Below are positions 37,729 through 45,795 of a DNA stretch of 64,000 nt, piece by piece. The stretch is from Rubripirellula reticaptiva (GTDB lineage: Bacteria > Planctomycetota > Planctomycetia > Pirellulales > Pirellulaceae), in the NCBI RefSeq assembly GCF_007860175.1, contig NZ_SJPX01000002.1, positions 1,426,001 through 1,490,000 on the forward strand, read 5' to 3'. The number at the start of each line of letters is the position of its first letter. Positions within the stretch are counted from its first letter, which is position 1. The notes under the pieces were generated by a model that ran no database searches, was not told the DNA's origin, and worked only from the letters and a program-made list of their open reading frames with translations. The position numbers and the translations under genes are program-made.

Positions 37729-38696
37729 TCAAGGTATCGCGTACCGAGTCACTTGCGTTCCTGCACGAGGGATCAACAACAGTTCCGATTCATCCACAGA
37801 AAAACAGGGATGCGCGTCCTTCCGATCTACGCCAAGCTTGGTGCACTGAATCAATTTTCCGGTTCGATCCTGGATGGTCAGATCACGATCACTGACCGCC
37901 ACCACACGGTCTTTGTTGATTGCAATTTTCGAGCAATGTGTCACCGGTGGCGGCAGATCAAAATGGTTGATCGGCGTGGCATCACTTGAGAAAATGCAAA
38001 CGGTGCGATCCGAGATGACCGCAAACGAACCGTCCTTGGCGAAGGTGAGGTTTTGCGGATAGACCACCCACTGTCCATCCGGACGGTGTTCGATTTTGCG
38101 AATCAATTTCCCATGACGATCCAGCAAGTGGATTTCTTCGTACGTCACTGCGACAACGCGATCGGTTCCCGGTTGGGGGAACACTTCATCCGAATCCACA
38201 TCGAATGAAAATTGACAAATTGGCTTGCCATTTGCATCGAATCGGAACAAGCGAGCCGTATACTCTGGACCGCTAACGGAGAGCGAGACCGTGCCCTCGT
38301 CGCTGATCGAAATGGCGGGCCAGCAAATTTCGCCGCGAAACTGATCCGGACCTAGCACACACTGGTGCATGAACTGCCCCGATGCATCAAACACATGTGT
38401 AGTCACAGTCCGCCCATCGACACCATAGCCATGTCCGTTTTGTCTTCACCGGATTCGTTGCGGATGAAGGCGATGCGTCGCTGGTCGTCGACCGCGAACC
38501 GAAAGACATTGTGGATCGGGGAAGCGATCGGCTTGGCATGTCCAAGCAGTTCGAACTGCCGCGACGGCGATGATTGGACGGATGGTTACACCAGCGTCCA
38601 ATCCTCGTCACCCATGGAAACACCGGCAACGAGGACGGGTCCCAATGCCACGCCCCGCAGAACCAATGCCATCTCAAATGAAGTACGAAATGGCAT
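37729..38696 (-). pseudogene. Broken propeller-like gene: one in-frame stop and one frameshift
   Basis: The last 225 codons (37729-38406, GTG) form an intact frame with beta-propeller-like repeats: LFRFDANGKPICQFSFD, IHLLDRHGKLIRKIEH, VCIFSSDATPINHFD and LTIQDRTGKLIQCTKLG. Immediately upstream, the neighbouring frame continues the same type of sequence (QFELLGHAKPIASP, FRFAVDDQRRIAFIRNESGEDKTDMAMVSM) and ends near 38405. That places a net -1 frameshift at about 38409-38440. Further up the same frame meets TAA at 38586-38588, beyond which GVALGPVLVAGVSMGDEDWTLV continues back to an ATG at 38696. The parts together look like one protein of about 320 residues. The 225-codon frame alone may still be translated. 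A sequencing error could explain one of the two lesions. Confidence 0.6.
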
Positions 38697-38719
38697 GATG
38701 ACTTTCGTGTTTGACCTCT

Positions 38720-39817
38720 TTAGGCCGGATCGTAGGCGTCGCTGCCTAAACCTCGGCCTCGGGGGATAAACATGCACATCAGAATGCCTAGCAAATACAG
38801 AAACGTTAGCGGAATCGCAAGCGCCACCATGCTGGTCACGTCGGCTGGTGTCACGACCATCGAGATCACAAAGATCACCAGTACTGCGACTTTCCAACTG
38901 TCGATGAAAGCTTGCGTTTCTAGAATCCCGATTCGTTGCAAGAACAGCATCACGAGCGGCAACTGGAATGCGATGCCGAACCCAAGCGGCAACATCAGCA
39001 CGAAATTGACGTAGTACGAAAGCCGCGGTTCGATCGCGACGTCCATCGAACCGTTGAACGCCAGCAAGAACGCGAGCACGTAGTGCAGCACTAGAAAGAA
39101 CGCCAACACGACGCCCGCAACAAACAAGATCACGCTGATCGGAAGGTAGACATAGACGTACCGTCGTTCATGGTCGTGCATGCCTGCGGCGACAAATGCC
39201 CAGATGTGATAGAAGATCATCGGCGAGGCAAAAACGGCGCCGACGATCAAGCCAGCCTTGACCCAGATCATGAACGGCTCTTCGACCTTCAGAGAGCTAA
39301 GGCCGGTCTTATTTTGACGAAACTGAATCCGTGGTTTCAGTTGATTGGGATCAGGTAACGATCCCAAGATGTCCGCCAGCTCACTAGGCTCGATCGTGAC
39401 CTGAGCCTCCGTCTGGGAAGCTCCGGCTGGTTCGCCGTTCGTGTCAGTCGGCAACGACGACGAAACTCGCAACGAGTCCATCGTTAATTTCTGATATTCC
39501 TCGGGCACATCGTAAACGACTTCGGCGATCAGCGAGCCGCCCGACAAGAACGCCTGCAGCGGCTTGACTTCCTCCGATTTGGGGTCGTAGCCCATTTGAT
39601 ACAGATCGCGGTCAGCCTGAAATTCGCGAATCGCGCTCTCCAGTGGCCGCTGAATGAATAAAATCACGCTGTCGGCGAAAAACAGACCGCCCATCATGCC
39701 GATCACCAACCACATGATGGCTTTCACCAAGCATTGGCGAAGCTCATCGAGGTGTTCCCCGAAGGTCATCGTTGAGTTATCAAACAGGTCGTCTTTGGGG
39801 CGAGCCAATCGGTCCAC
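38720..39817 (-). CDS. tatC: TatC twin-arginine translocase subunit with enlarged first periplasmic loop
   Basis: 365 residues from a GTG start; an ATG at 39769 (MTFGEHLDEL) is an alternative that keeps the whole conserved core. TatC binds twin-arginine signal peptides in the inner membrane. The N-terminal FGEHLDELRQCLVKAI matches the signal-binding region including the conserved Glu. Helix 1 is at about 30-56. The usual second region follows helix 2: SPMIFYHIWAFVAAGMHDHERR, then four more helices with FGIAFQLPLVM and VVTPADVTSM. Between helix 1 and helix 2 there are about 120 residues (57-178), where E. coli TatC has about 30. No tatA or tatB gene is adjacent. Confidence 0.93.
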   Translation of the reverse strand: MDRLARPKDDLFDNSTMTFGEHLDELRQCLVKAIMWLVIGMMGGLFFADSVILFIQRPLESAIREFQADRDLYQMGYDPKSEEVKPLQAFLSGGSLIAEVVYDVPEEYQKLTMDSLRVSSSLPTDTNGEPAGASQTEAQVTIEPSELADILGSLPDPNQLKPRIQFRQNKTGLSSLKVEEPFMIWVKAGLIVGAVFASPMIFYHIWAFVAAGMHDHERRYVYVYLPISVILFVAGVVLAFFLVLHYVLAFLLAFNGSMDVAIEPRLSYYVNFVLMLPLGFGIAFQLPLVMLFLQRIGILETQAFIDSWKVAVLVIFVISMVVTPADVTSMVALAIPLTFLYLLGILMCMFIPRGRGLGSDAYDPA

Positions 39818-39880
39818 GAATCGTGTCTCACTTGGGCCAGAACGTATTTCCGGCAGTAAAAATGGTCAGGGGGGATGTTA

Positions 39881-39930
39881 TCGAAGCGAAAACTTCGACA
39901 CCTTCACGCTGGCGGCAAGCTAACCTTGCC
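39881..39930. other. Two short stem-loops between tatC and manA
   Basis: TCGAAG at 39881-39886 pairs with CTTCGA at 39893-39898, and GGCAAG at 39914-39919 pairs with CTTGCC at 39925-39930. Neither is followed by a T run. They lie in the 217-base divergent region and could be leader structure of either gene or chance. Confidence 0.2.
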
Positions 39931-40034
39931 ACAAACCCGCGTTTCCTTAGTGTAACAGCCAGCGGCGAGATCGCCCGCGCCGCCAGTGACCGGAACGTCT
40001 CAAATTTAGTGTTGTCACCGACAAAATCATTGCA

Positions 40035-41003
40035 ATGCAACCTTATCCGCTCAGTTTTCGACCTGTCCTAAAGCAAACCATTTGGGGTGGCCGACGTCTC
40101 GGCCAGCAGCTGGGCAAACCCATCGGCGACGAATCAAACTATGCTGAATCGTGGGAAGTGGTCGACCATGGCGACGACCAAAGCATCGTTGCAAACGGCG
40201 AGCTTGCCGGCCAAACACTGGCCAGCGTGATTGCAAACCACCGCAAATGGCTGCTTGGAAAACACGTGCCCGATGGCCCATTTCCGCTGCTTTTAAAATA
40301 CTTGGATTGCAACCGAGTCCTATCGGTTCAGGTGCATCCCGACGATGCCTATGCTCTGAAAATGCCCAAACCGGACCTTGGCAAAACCGAAGCCTGGTTT
40401 GTGGTCGCGGCGGATCCGGGCAGCCTGATCTATGCGGGGCTGAAACAGGGCGTCGACCAGCAAATGCTGCGTGAAGCAATCGCAGCCGGACAGACGGAAC
40501 AGGCTTTGCATTCGTTCAATCCCTCGATCGGCGACGTCGTCTTCATTCCGGCTGGCACGATTCACGCGTTGGGCGCGGGATTGTTGATCGCCGAAATCCA
40601 GCAGTCCAGCGATACCACATTTCGACTGTTTGACTGGAACCGAGTCGACGAACGGGGGAACAGCCGTCCACTGCATGTCGACCAGAGCCTATCGGTGACC
40701 GATTACGTGTCGGGGCCAGTTGCCCCGCGTCGATGCGAGGAAGGCGTTGCGGGCTGGCAAACGATGGTCGAGTGCGACAAGTTCGTGATGCAAGTGATGG
40801 AAGAAGGCACGGCAAAAGTTGGCGGCGACGGGAAGTTTCACATCCTGACGGTTCCACGCGGCACCGTAACCCTTTCGGTGGCAGGCCAATCGATGAAGCT
40901 CGATGCGGGCGCTACAGTGATGCTGCCAGCGGCAATTGGTTCTTGCAACGTCGCGGTCCAAGCCGCCGGCACGGCCGTGATGTCATCGCATTTGCCGGAT
41001 TGA
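40035..41003 (+). CDS. manA: Mannose-6-phosphate isomerase, class I (short form)
   Basis: 322 residues, the short type I form found in Bacillus and planctomycetes. It interconverts mannose-6-phosphate and fructose-6-phosphate. The N-terminal FRPVLKQTIWGGRRLGQQLG is typical. The Zn site includes VQVHPDDAYA and the later VFIPAGTIHALGAGLLIAEIQQSSDTTFRLFDWNR. KTEAWFVV is the conserved Glu-containing block between them. The C-terminal 80 residues form a second cupin with VPRGTVTLSVAGQ. It is a stand-alone gene; it may feed GDP-mannose synthesis for surface polysaccharide. Confidence 0.93.
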   Translation: MQPYPLSFRPVLKQTIWGGRRLGQQLGKPIGDESNYAESWEVVDHGDDQSIVANGELAGQTLASVIANHRKWLLGKHVPDGPFPLLLKYLDCNRVLSVQVHPDDAYALKMPKPDLGKTEAWFVVAADPGSLIYAGLKQGVDQQMLREAIAAGQTEQALHSFNPSIGDVVFIPAGTIHALGAGLLIAEIQQSSDTTFRLFDWNRVDERGNSRPLHVDQSLSVTDYVSGPVAPRRCEEGVAGWQTMVECDKFVMQVMEEGTAKVGGDGKFHILTVPRGTVTLSVAGQSMKLDAGATVMLPAAIGSCNVAVQAAGTAVMSSHLPD

Positions 41004-41241
41004 TGCGAACAATCCCAACGAGCTTTGGCTGATTTGGCGTCGTTTTGATCGGATGTCTCGTCCACTTTCGCGCCGGATACCGAATCAACCACTGTGCCGG
41101 CCTCGTCCGCATCGTTGGCTTTGCCCAGATCGCTCTTAACATCGACCGGAAAAGCTTCGTAGGATCCGCGTGCCTGGGCACGTTTTACGACCGTTGCCGG
41201 GCACTTTGTCTCGCCGATTCGATTCCGCTGAAAGTCTCGCC

Positions 41242-41511
41242 ATGTCTTGTTGCCGATTCGCCCCCCTACTTGGACTCGTCCTGTCCGCGATTTTTGTCGC
41301 CGCGATCGGGGGATGCCGAGGCAATAACTTCCTCGCACCGCCTGGTTCGATGAACCAGCAACAGGCCAACGCGATCGCTCACGATCCGTTCCCTCAAAGC
41401 GGTATCGCCCCCGATGACATGGCGTCACGTCCGCCGGATTACCAGCAACCGCTGCCCGAAGCCGTACGAAATCGCCTGGTTCCCGACGCGATGCCTTGGC
41501 TCGGCCGATAG
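41242..41511 (+). CDS. Small predicted lipoprotein
   Basis: 89 residues from the ATG at 41242; an upstream in-frame ATG at 41170 would bury the signal peptide. Residues 1-24 form a lipoprotein signal: CCRFAPLLGLVLSAIFVAAIGGC, with lipobox AIGGC and lipidated Cys at about 24. The mature part contains PPGSMNQQQANAIAHDPFPQSGIAPDD and a Pro-rich tail. It has no known domain. It resembles short secreted or membrane proteins annotated in Rhodopirellula genomes, but the function is unknown. It is transcribed alone, followed by an inverted repeat. Confidence 0.75.
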   Translation: MSCCRFAPLLGLVLSAIFVAAIGGCRGNNFLAPPGSMNQQQANAIAHDPFPQSGIAPDDMASRPPDYQQPLPEAVRNRLVPDAMPWLGR

Positions 41512-41529
41512 CCTGCCTCGTCTGGACTG

Positions 41530-41564
41530 TCTCGAAATGACGTCTTGAAATGACCGTTTCGAGA
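41530..41564 (+). terminator. Inverted repeat after the lipoprotein gene
   Basis: TCTCGAAA at 41530-41537 is the exact reverse complement of TTTCGAGA at 41557-41564, 18 bases after the stop. The loop is 19 bases and there is no T tract. It may be a weak or factor-dependent terminator. Confidence 0.3.
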
Positions 41565-41588
41565 TCACGGCTCTGACGTGTAAGTTCG

Positions 41589-41600
41589 CGACGATCGTCG
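41589..41600. promoter_or_regulatory. 12-base perfect palindrome upstream of the pseudouridine synthase gene
   Basis: CGACGATCGTCG reads the same on both strands. It lies 106 bases before the ATG at 41706, a plausible operator position for a dimeric regulator. No regulator gene is nearby, and GATCG words are common in this genome, so chance is possible. Confidence 0.2.
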
Positions 41601-41670
41601 TCATTCACGGGGAAAGTTCGTCCACTTGACGACTGAGCCACTACGGAATCAGGTTCGGTTTTGGTAGGTT

Positions 41671-41686
41671 GGGACGTTGACGTCCC
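41671..41686 (+). promoter_or_regulatory. Hairpin just upstream of the pseudouridine synthase start
   Basis: GGGACG (41671-41676), a TTGA loop and CGTCCC (41681-41686) form a six-pair tetraloop hairpin 19 bases before the ATG. There is no clear Shine-Dalgarno sequence between hairpin and ATG, so the hairpin may influence translation initiation. Confidence 0.3.
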
Positions 41687-41705
41687 TTCCAACTCCAAGA
41701 CCAAC

Positions 41706-42911
41706 ATGCCTCGCAAAACCGCTCAAAAACGCCCCGCCAATTCCACGGAAGAGTCCTCGTCACTGCGGCTGCAACGCGTTTTGGCTGGCGCGGGCTTTGG
41801 TTCCCGGCGTCAGTGCGAGGAATTGATCGAGGATGGACGCGTCCACGTCGATGGCGTTGTCGTCGACAAATTGGGCACAACTGTGGACGCTAGCGTCCAA
41901 AAAATCTTGGTCGATGGTCAACCTTTGCGAAAGCAAAAAGTCGTCTACTACGCGGTCAACAAGCCCGTCGGTGTGGTCACTACCAACCGCGATCCACAGG
42001 GACGGCCGCGTGTCGTTGACCTGGTCCCGCCGGACGAACGTGTTTTTCCAGTCGGCCGGCTCGACCTTAGTAGCGAAGGGCTGATCGTATTGACCAACGA
42101 TGGCGAGCTGGCACAAAAGCTGACTCACCCCAGTATCGGTGTCAAGAAAATCTATCGCGTCGTAGTGGCCGGCAAAGTCGAAAACGAAACGATGAAGAAG
42201 ATGCGGGAAGGCATCTACATCGCCGAAGGGTTTGTCAAAGTTGACGGTGCCAAGCTGTTGAAAGCAAAGGCTCGATCAACCGAACTGGAAATCACGCTAA
42301 GCGAAGGCAAGAACCGCGAGATTCGCCGGATCCTGGCCCGACTTGGCCACAAGGTCCAACAATTGCGCCGCATCGCGGTTGGGCCGCTGAAACTGGGCGA
42401 CATTCCACCGGGCGCTTACCGAGTTTTGCGGCGAGAAGAAATCGACAAGCTGTGGGCGACCATCGAGGCCGCCGAGAACACGCCGACCCCACGACACACC
42501 AAGAAAAAGACCGCCGGCCCGGGACGTTCAACCAAAAAGAAAGCGTCCACAAAGTTTGGTGGCGCGACCAAGAAATTTACCGGTTCGAATGCAAAGTCTG
42601 GCGGCAAAACGACAGTCAGATCGGCCGGCAAGTCGACTGGCAAGAAAGCGGGGCCTGCAACCAAGTCGGCTGCGCCGCTGAACACGCCGATCAAACCATC
42701 GGGATCGGGTGCGATTATTGGTGGTGACTCGAAGCCACTGGTCGACCGATCAAAATTAAAAGAACACGTCGTCAAAGCCAGACCCACAGGCGCACAGCGT
42801 AAAGAAGCCGCAGGCGGAACCGATTCGCGATCCGCCGGCGGCAGAGGCAAGCCGACGAAGGGGAGACCGGGCAAAGGACGGACCAACCAACGACGCACCA
42901 AGAAACGCTAA
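41706..42911 (+). CDS. rluB: Ribosomal large-subunit pseudouridine synthase (RluB/RsuA family) with long basic tail
   Basis: 401 residues from the ATG at 41706; the upstream extension to 41661 would use TTG and read through the leader hairpin. Residues about 15-65 are an S4 RNA-binding domain (LRLQRVLAGAGFGSRRQCEELIEDGRVHVDG). The synthase domain contains KPVGVVTTNRDPQGR, the catalytic Asp in FPVGRLDLSSEGLIVLTNDG, and EGKNREIRRIL. This is RsuA/RluB/E/F family; the target base in rRNA is not certain, RluB being most likely. Residues about 265-401 are a Lys/Arg/Gly/Ser/Thr-rich tail (KKKTAGPG, STKKKASTK, GRPGKGRTNQRRTKKR) that should bind RNA. Two bases separate its stop from pyrK. Confidence 0.88.
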   Translation: MPRKTAQKRPANSTEESSSLRLQRVLAGAGFGSRRQCEELIEDGRVHVDGVVVDKLGTTVDASVQKILVDGQPLRKQKVVYYAVNKPVGVVTTNRDPQGRPRVVDLVPPDERVFPVGRLDLSSEGLIVLTNDGELAQKLTHPSIGVKKIYRVVVAGKVENETMKKMREGIYIAEGFVKVDGAKLLKAKARSTELEITLSEGKNREIRRILARLGHKVQQLRRIAVGPLKLGDIPPGAYRVLRREEIDKLWATIEAAENTPTPRHTKKKTAGPGRSTKKKASTKFGGATKKFTGSNAKSGGKTTVRSAGKSTGKKAGPATKSAAPLNTPIKPSGSGAIIGGDSKPLVDRSKLKEHVVKARPTGAQRKEAAGGTDSRSAGGRGKPTKGRPGKGRTNQRRTKKR

Positions 42912-42913
42912 TC

Positions 42914-43789
42914 ATGTCGAAACTACACGCCGAGTATTACGCCGATTCGATGAAACAAGTCGACGGCGCGATTGAACTGAATGAACTGATCGGCGAAGGA
43001 ACCTACCGCGTCCGCATCGCCGCACCCGAGATCGCAGCGCAAGTTGCCCCCGGTCAATTTGTGATGATCCGAATCAAGGGGCTCAATTCTCCACTGATCG
43101 GACGCGCCCTGGCGGTCTACGATGTCGTCGCCGACGACGACGGATCGCTCCGGTGCATCGACTTGGTTTACCTTAAAAAAGGCGTGTTAACGACGGCGCT
43201 GGCGAACTGCCAGGTCGGTACCGAAGTCACGGTGTGGGGACCGCTCGGCAACGGATTCTCCAACCGCCAATGCGACCACTTGATCATGGCGGTCGGCGGC
43301 ATTGGGCAAACGCCCATGCTGTTGCTCGGCCAAGAAGCGCTCGGCACGCGATCGTTCGGCTGTGATCGTGCGTCCGGTTGGGCCGAAAAAGTAGAACTGA
43401 TCTACGGTGCTAGGCGAGCTAGCCTGTTGGCCGGCGTTGACGATTTCAAAGCCGCGGGTTTCGATGTCACTTTGTGCACCGACGATGGCTCGATCGGCGA
43501 GAAGCGATTGGTGCCGGATGTTTTGGCCGAACGACTATCGAAAATCCAGGCGGGGACACGAATCCGCGTGGTCACCTGCGGCCCTGAAATCATGATGCAG
43601 AAAGTGGCCGAGGCGTGTGAAGCGGCCGGCGTCGATTGCCAAGTCAGCATGGAAACACCGATGGCCTGCGGTATCGGAATCTGTTTTTCGTGCGTCGCCA
43701 AAGTCCGCCAAGATGACGGCGATTGGGACTACAAACGAACGTGCGTCGAAGGGCCAATTTTCGACGCAGAGAAGCTTTGCTGGGACTGA
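42914..43789 (+). CDS. pyrK: Dihydroorotate dehydrogenase electron-transfer subunit (PyrK-type)
   Basis: 291 residues. It passes electrons from the PyrD flavin to NAD in class 1B dihydroorotate dehydrogenases. The ferredoxin-reductase-like FAD domain has VAPGQFVMIRIKG and SPLIGRALAVYDV. The nucleotide-binding part has IMAVGGIGQTPMLLLG and VVTCGPEIMMQKVAEAC. The C-terminal [2Fe-2S] site has the family spacing: ETPMACGIGICFSCV followed by YKRTCVEGPIFDAEKL. It starts 2 bases after the pseudouridine synthase stop, so translation is probably coupled. pyrD is not in this window. It converges on cysI. Confidence 0.9.
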   Translation: MSKLHAEYYADSMKQVDGAIELNELIGEGTYRVRIAAPEIAAQVAPGQFVMIRIKGLNSPLIGRALAVYDVVADDDGSLRCIDLVYLKKGVLTTALANCQVGTEVTVWGPLGNGFSNRQCDHLIMAVGGIGQTPMLLLGQEALGTRSFGCDRASGWAEKVELIYGARRASLLAGVDDFKAAGFDVTLCTDDGSIGEKRLVPDVLAERLSKIQAGTRIRVVTCGPEIMMQKVAEACEAAGVDCQVSMETPMACGIGICFSCVAKVRQDDGDWDYKRTCVEGPIFDAEKLCWD

Positions 43790-43791
43790 GT

Positions 43792-43851
43792 TCGTCAAGA
43801 ACGTCGCCAAGACTTTCGGCGGTTTCGCATGCAGCCCGAAACTCTTGACGA
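43792..43851. terminator. Hairpin between convergent pyrK and cysI
   Basis: TCGTCAAGA at 43792-43800 is the exact reverse complement of TCTTGACGA at 43843-43851. It sits in the 97-base gap between two convergent stops, a natural place for a bidirectional terminator. The loop is 42 bases and T tracts are weak on both sides. Confidence 0.35.
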
Positions 43852-43886
43852 GTTTCGTTACGTGAAAACTAGGCTGACGCCGAGCA

Positions 43887-45632
43887 CTAAGGTTTCGGTG
43901 CTGCGGCGGCCAACACGGCCAAGTCTTCTGGTCCGACACGGCTGCAAAAATCGCCGAGCGATTCGGTGCCCTCACGGTTCACTTTGAACGCGGCGAAGAT
44001 GGCGATCAGTTCGTCAATGACGATGTCGTCAGGCACTAAGTCTTTGTAGACGACTGCCAACCGATTGCCCAACCATCCGCCGCCCGTGAAAACGGTGTAT
44101 TTGTCTTTGGCTTTTCCAACCAAGGCAATATCGGCGTTGTAGGGGCGAGCACAACCGTTGGGGCAACCCGTCATCCGAATCGTGAACCGTTCTTTCGCCA
44201 AACCCAACTTTGCAAGCGGGGCTTCCAGTCCATCGATGATGCTGGGCAGACGTCGTTCGCTTTCCGTGATCGCCAAACCGCACGTCGGCAGTGCCACGCA
44301 CGACATCGACCAACGACGCACCGTGCTGGTTTCTTCGGTCGTTGGCATGTGGCTTTGCTTGATCAAACTGATCAGCTTGGCTTTGTCCGCTTCTTCGATG
44401 TCAGTGAAGATCACGCTTTGGTGGCCGGTCATCCGAATTTCAGTTTTGAATTCGCGACAAACTGCTCGCAGCCCCGCCTTCAATTGCTGATCATCATTGT
44501 CGTACAGGCGACCGTTTTCGATGTTCAAACCATACGACCACTTGCCATCACCCTGGGGTTGCCACCCCATGTGATCATCCACTTCATGAACGTCATCAGG
44601 CGTGCAATCGGCCAGTTTTTCGCCGTAGTACTTTTCGACTTCGCTGCGGAACTTTTCGACACCCCAGTCAGCGATCAAGTACTTCAGCCGCGCAACTTTT
44701 CGATCCGCTCGGTTCCCGTTGTCGCGTTGAACTTGCAAGACACACTGGCAAACACCGACGACTTGCTCAGGCGTCGCAAAGGCCATTCGCTTGGCCAGCG
44801 CCGGGAAAGTCTTTGCGGCCGATGGGGTCGTCCCCATGCCGCCACCGACCAACACGTTGTAACCAATCACGTTGTCGTCGCGGACGATGGCGAGCAAGCC
44901 GATGTCCTGGGTGTACAGGTCGACACAATTATCGTCGGGGAAGCCAATCCCCATCTTGAACTTACGTGGCAGATACGTCGATCCATAAAGCGGTTCGACT
45001 TCGTCACCACTGACTCGGCCGTGAACGACTGGCGCCGTACCGCCGCCCTCGAGTGTCTTTTCGCCCGTTTCAGGATCCGTCAACCAAAGCTCGTGATAGG
45101 CACTCGTTTGAGGCGCCATCGCCGTGGTCAGTTCGTCGGTCAACGCTTCGATTTGGGAATGCACATTGCCAGTCCGCTTGGCAGGGCAGCACATGATGTT
45201 TCGGTTCACGTCGCCGCAGGCCGCTAGCGTTGACAGCGCCAGATCATTGATGCGTTTGATCGTCGGCTGCAGATTGTCTTTCAGGATGCCGTGCAACTGA
45301 ATCGTTTGGCGAGTCGTGATTTTCATCGTCGAATTGCCGAGCTCTTCGCAAGCGTCCAGCATCGACAAGAACTGATCTGACGTGATTCGCCCACCGGGAA
45401 TCCGCAGTCGCAGCATCATGCTGTACGATTTACCGCCCCCCTCTTTCTTCGCGGCGCCGCGCGAATCTCGGTCGTCCTGCTGGTAGGATCCGTGGAACTT
45501 CAGCAACTGCAAATTGTCTTTGTTGAAATGGTCAACCGGATCGGCGACTTCTTCACCAATCGTGCCTTTCAAGTAGTGGCTGGCAGTCTTGATCTTTTCA
45601 ACGGGGCTTAATTTTGGTGTGTCGGTAGACAT
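43887..45632 (-). CDS. cysI: Assimilatory sulfite reductase hemoprotein (nitrite/sulfite reductase family)
   Basis: 581 residues. It reduces sulfite to sulfide with six electrons at a siroheme-[4Fe-4S] centre. The duplicated nitrite/sulfite reductase half-domains are seen: MMLRLRIPGGRITSDQFLSMLD, TTRQTIQLHGI, AACGDVNRNIMCCPA and GGGMGTTPSAAKTFPALA. The cluster ligands are CVALPTCGLA and TGCPNGCARP (C-x5-C and C-x3-C). The N-terminal LKGTIGEEVADPVDHF is typical of CysI. No flavoprotein cysJ gene is adjacent, so the electron donor may be ferredoxin or be encoded elsewhere. A consensus AGGA ribosome site precedes the ATG. It is divergent from folD across 163 bases. Confidence 0.92.
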   Translation of the reverse strand: MSTDTPKLSPVEKIKTASHYLKGTIGEEVADPVDHFNKDNLQLLKFHGSYQQDDRDSRGAAKKEGGGKSYSMMLRLRIPGGRITSDQFLSMLDACEELGNSTMKITTRQTIQLHGILKDNLQPTIKRINDLALSTLAACGDVNRNIMCCPAKRTGNVHSQIEALTDELTTAMAPQTSAYHELWLTDPETGEKTLEGGGTAPVVHGRVSGDEVEPLYGSTYLPRKFKMGIGFPDDNCVDLYTQDIGLLAIVRDDNVIGYNVLVGGGMGTTPSAAKTFPALAKRMAFATPEQVVGVCQCVLQVQRDNGNRADRKVARLKYLIADWGVEKFRSEVEKYYGEKLADCTPDDVHEVDDHMGWQPQGDGKWSYGLNIENGRLYDNDDQQLKAGLRAVCREFKTEIRMTGHQSVIFTDIEEADKAKLISLIKQSHMPTTEETSTVRRWSMSCVALPTCGLAITESERRLPSIIDGLEAPLAKLGLAKERFTIRMTGCPNGCARPYNADIALVGKAKDKYTVFTGGGWLGNRLAVVYKDLVPDDIVIDELIAIFAAFKVNREGTESLGDFCSRVGPEDLAVLAAAAPKP

Positions 45633-45795
45633 CGAGACACAAATCCTGTGTGATTTCTTATTCGTAAACGGCAGAGCGGGAAAACCGCCATCTCGCGGTA
45701 TAACTCCCGCAAATCTCGCCTCTCTCGTAACTATACCGGTCGCCGCCCTTTATCACTATGGCGATCAACTCGGACGCAAAACCAGGTAAATCCAA

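Noticed and set aside
44349-45227. 292-codon plus-strand frame opposite cysI
   Set aside because: Antisense to a well-conserved sulfite reductase gene; no family motifs.
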